Origin: Solitalea canadensis DSM 3403 | GTDB lineage: Bacteria > Bacteroidota > Bacteroidia > Sphingobacteriales > Sphingobacteriaceae | NCBI RefSeq assembly: GCF_000242635.2 | Contig: NC_017770.1 | Span: 2,492,669 to 2,556,668 of the forward strand | Length of the DNA stretch: 64,000 nucleotides | Direction: 5' to 3' | Shown: piece after piece, positions 62,428 through 64,000 of the stretch | Position numbering within the stretch: the stretch's first letter is position 1 | How the letters are laid out: the number at the start of each line of letters is the position of its first letter | Notes under the pieces: generated by a model | Databases searched by the model: none | Told to the model about the DNA's origin: nothing | Seen by the model: the letters and a program-made list of their open reading frames with translations, nothing else | Made by a program: the position numbers and the translations under genes

Positions 62428-64000
62428 TTAATAAAAGGATTTCTGTGTAGCAACAAAGCCTGTCGGCCTGATGACAGTTACAATACCTTTTCCGTCAAAC
62501 GAATCATCCACCTCCAAATAGATTTGCTGGCCGGGTTTTATTTCAGGAATTTCGTAAGATTTGGCTGATTGGTAATTATCAGTTTTATCGCTTAAGTACA
62601 ATTTATATCCTTTCACTGTGTGCTGTGGTAAACCAACACTACCGATAATCAAAATTGACAACTTACCTTTTTCCCATTGATAAACTTGTTGCACTTCAAC
62701 CGGAGAAGAAAGTTCTCTCAACGTTTTCATTGAAGGTTTAGGTTTACCGTACATGTCGTAAATGCCGTGAACACGTCTCCTGAATTTGTTATTTTCAGTC
62801 GTACCAGGATAATGGGTACGGTAATCAGTCAGGTCGAAATAGATGGCTCCTTCTACATATGGTTTGCTTTCGTAAACTGCCATATGATACACTAAGTCTT
62901 CTAATCTACGTTCGTCATCACCTTTAAAATTAGGACCACATAAGCCAAACTCTGAAATAAAGAATGGTTTATCAGGATATGACATATGAACGCTGTCGAG
63001 ATAGTTATGAACCTTACCAGTCGGAATATTCCACCAGCTTCCTCCGTATTCGTTCATCATCACATAATCGCCTAAACTACCGGCGTCTGGAGTAAACTTG
63101 GGATCATTGATAAACCCTTGCGTTAAGGTATTACTAACATAACTTACTTTACGTGAAGGATCTAATGATCGTGCTTTAGCCACTAATCCTTCAATCATGG
63201 CTTTCATTTGTGAATTTCTGCCGTTCAACTCATTTCCAACTCCCCAAGCGAAAATGGAAGGATGGTTAAAGTGATTACTGATCATTTGCTCCAATTGCTG
63301 ATGTGCAATGGTTTTAATCGTATCATTTGATGGTGTTTCAGCTCCCCATAAAGGTACTTCTTCCTGTAAAATAATCCCGTTACGATCACAGAAGTCATAA
63401 AAGGCATCGTCTTGTTGAAAATGGACACGGCTAAAAATGCAGTTTACCTCTTTCATCAACTTGCCATGCCTTATGATTTCTTCTTTGGTTTCTGCAAAAC
63501 CAAAATCAGGATTTGAACCGGCTGTCCACTCCACCCCCATCAACTTGATCCGCTCGCCATTCAGAAACGTTTGTCCACTTACAAACTTTATTTCCCTAAA
63601 ACCCACATTCGTACTGATATGATCTACTACCTTACTACCATTTAGTACACGAACATCAATGCGGTATAAGTTCGGAAAATCAAAATGCCAGGGATTTACT
63701 TTTGGTAATTCATATTCAAGTAAGGCTTCTGAGTTTTGCCAGGCAGGTTTAGTAACTGTTTTCAAGACCACCTGCTTTGTTGGTTGATTTTCTTCGGTAA
63801 CGGTAACCGACAGTTTAATATTTTTATTCGTATTTGCACCAAAACCAAGTTTCAGGCTCAGTTTTCCGGTATTATTTGATGTGTTTAAAACAGGTACAGC
63901 GTGAATGTAATTAACAGATGGTTGATCGCTCACAATAAAGGCCACAGTACGAATTAAACCGCCATCATTGGGCCAGTCGAAAGAATTGGCATAAGGCACT
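62428..64000 (-). CDS. Glycoside hydrolase family 2 protein, C-terminal part (runs off the window)
   Basis: 523 visible residues; the frame continues past 64000, and the first in-frame Met in the window is not the real start because family 2 enzymes begin with a sugar-binding jelly roll. The visible part starts in the immunoglobulin-like domain (about 30-135), then the TIM barrel (GQTFLNGERIKLMGVEWTA). Acid/base is E257 in FAWGVGNELNGR; nucleophile is E350 in KPFFISEFGLCGP (numbered from the visible Met). It would cleave beta-linked sugars (galactoside, glucuronide or mannoside). No partner TonB/SusD genes are in the window. Confidence 0.9.
   Translation of the reverse strand, partial: VPYANSFDWPNDGGLIRTVAFIVSDQPSVNYIHAVPVLNTSNNTGKLSLKLGFGANTNKNIKLSVTVTEENQPTKQVVLKTVTKPAWQNSEALLEYELPKVNPWHFDFPNLYRIDVRVLNGSKVVDHISTNVGFREIKFVSGQTFLNGERIKLMGVEWTAGSNPDFGFAETKEEIIRHGKLMKEVNCIFSRVHFQQDDAFYDFCDRNGIILQEEVPLWGAETPSNDTIKTIAHQQLEQMISNHFNHPSIFAWGVGNELNGRNSQMKAMIEGLVAKARSLDPSRKVSYVSNTLTQGFINDPKFTPDAGSLGDYVMMNEYGGSWWNIPTGKVHNYLDSVHMSYPDKPFFISEFGLCGPNFKGDDERRLEDLVYHMAVYESKPYVEGAIYFDLTDYRTHYPGTTENNKFRRRVHGIYDMYGKPKPSMKTLRELSSPVEVQQVYQWEKGKLSILIIGSVGLPQHTVKGYKLYLSDKTDNYQSAKSYEIPEIKPGQQIYLEVDDSFDGKGIVTVIRPTGFVATQKSFY

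Overview
The window comes from a member of the Bacteroidota, most likely the Sphingobacteriales/Cytophagales side. Evidence: AT-rich DNA, a protein with a type IX secretion C-terminal sorting domain, Bacteroidota-type promoters (TTG, about 20 bp, TAnnTTTG), palindromic intergenic repeats and typical gene families. I cannot name the species. No tRNA, rRNA, CRISPR array, transposase or integrase was seen.

1-3,087 (minus strand): a four-gene catabolic operon with a GntP-type permease, a RidA-family deaminase, a KDG-type sugar kinase and the N-terminal part of a KDPG aldolase. An array of four TTGCA boxes spaced about one helical turn lies upstream. 3,475-11,872: mostly single housekeeping or accessory genes (DUF1801, endonuclease III-like, sulfurtransferase, ICMT-like, GNAT, DUF2199, VOC, a DEDDh exonuclease, a MORN-repeat protein, a secreted LolA-like protein).

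11,933-23,940 (minus): a type IX-sorted surface protein, a 3,191-residue SpvB/TcB-Rhs giant ending in a variable domain with a His/Cys arrangement like clan CD proteases, and a small exported protein starting 1 nt later (candidate immunity protein).

24,161-54,979 (minus): an essentially complete extracellular contractile injection system (eCIS). In transcription order: DUF4255 cap, an unknown 251-aa protein, sheath, two tubes, a 57-aa DUF5908 protein, LysM tube/baseplate adaptor, VgrG-like spike, PAAR tip, gp25 wedge, baseplate J, an Afp12-like baseplate protein, a 1,250-aa unknown that may be the fibre, tape-measure protein, four DUF4157 cargo proteins and the AAA+ ATPase. Three cargos end in different putative zinc-metalloprotease domains (metzincin-like, JAMM-like, anthrax-lethal-factor-like). 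The fourth ends in a glycine-rich region that may be membrane-active. An HTH/PIN toxin-antitoxin pair with its own promoter sits on the opposite strand inside the cargo array.

55,284-64,000: an alkaline-phosphatase-superfamily enzyme, a PAS protein, an anaerobic ribonucleotide reductase operon (nrdD, nrdG, a haem-copper-oxidase-like membrane protein, a CopD-like protein) and the C-terminal part of a family 2 glycoside hydrolase. nrdD is preceded by a Crp/Fnr-type palindrome and an intrinsic terminator. Its reading frame stops before the glycyl-radical motif, which follows in the +1 frame.
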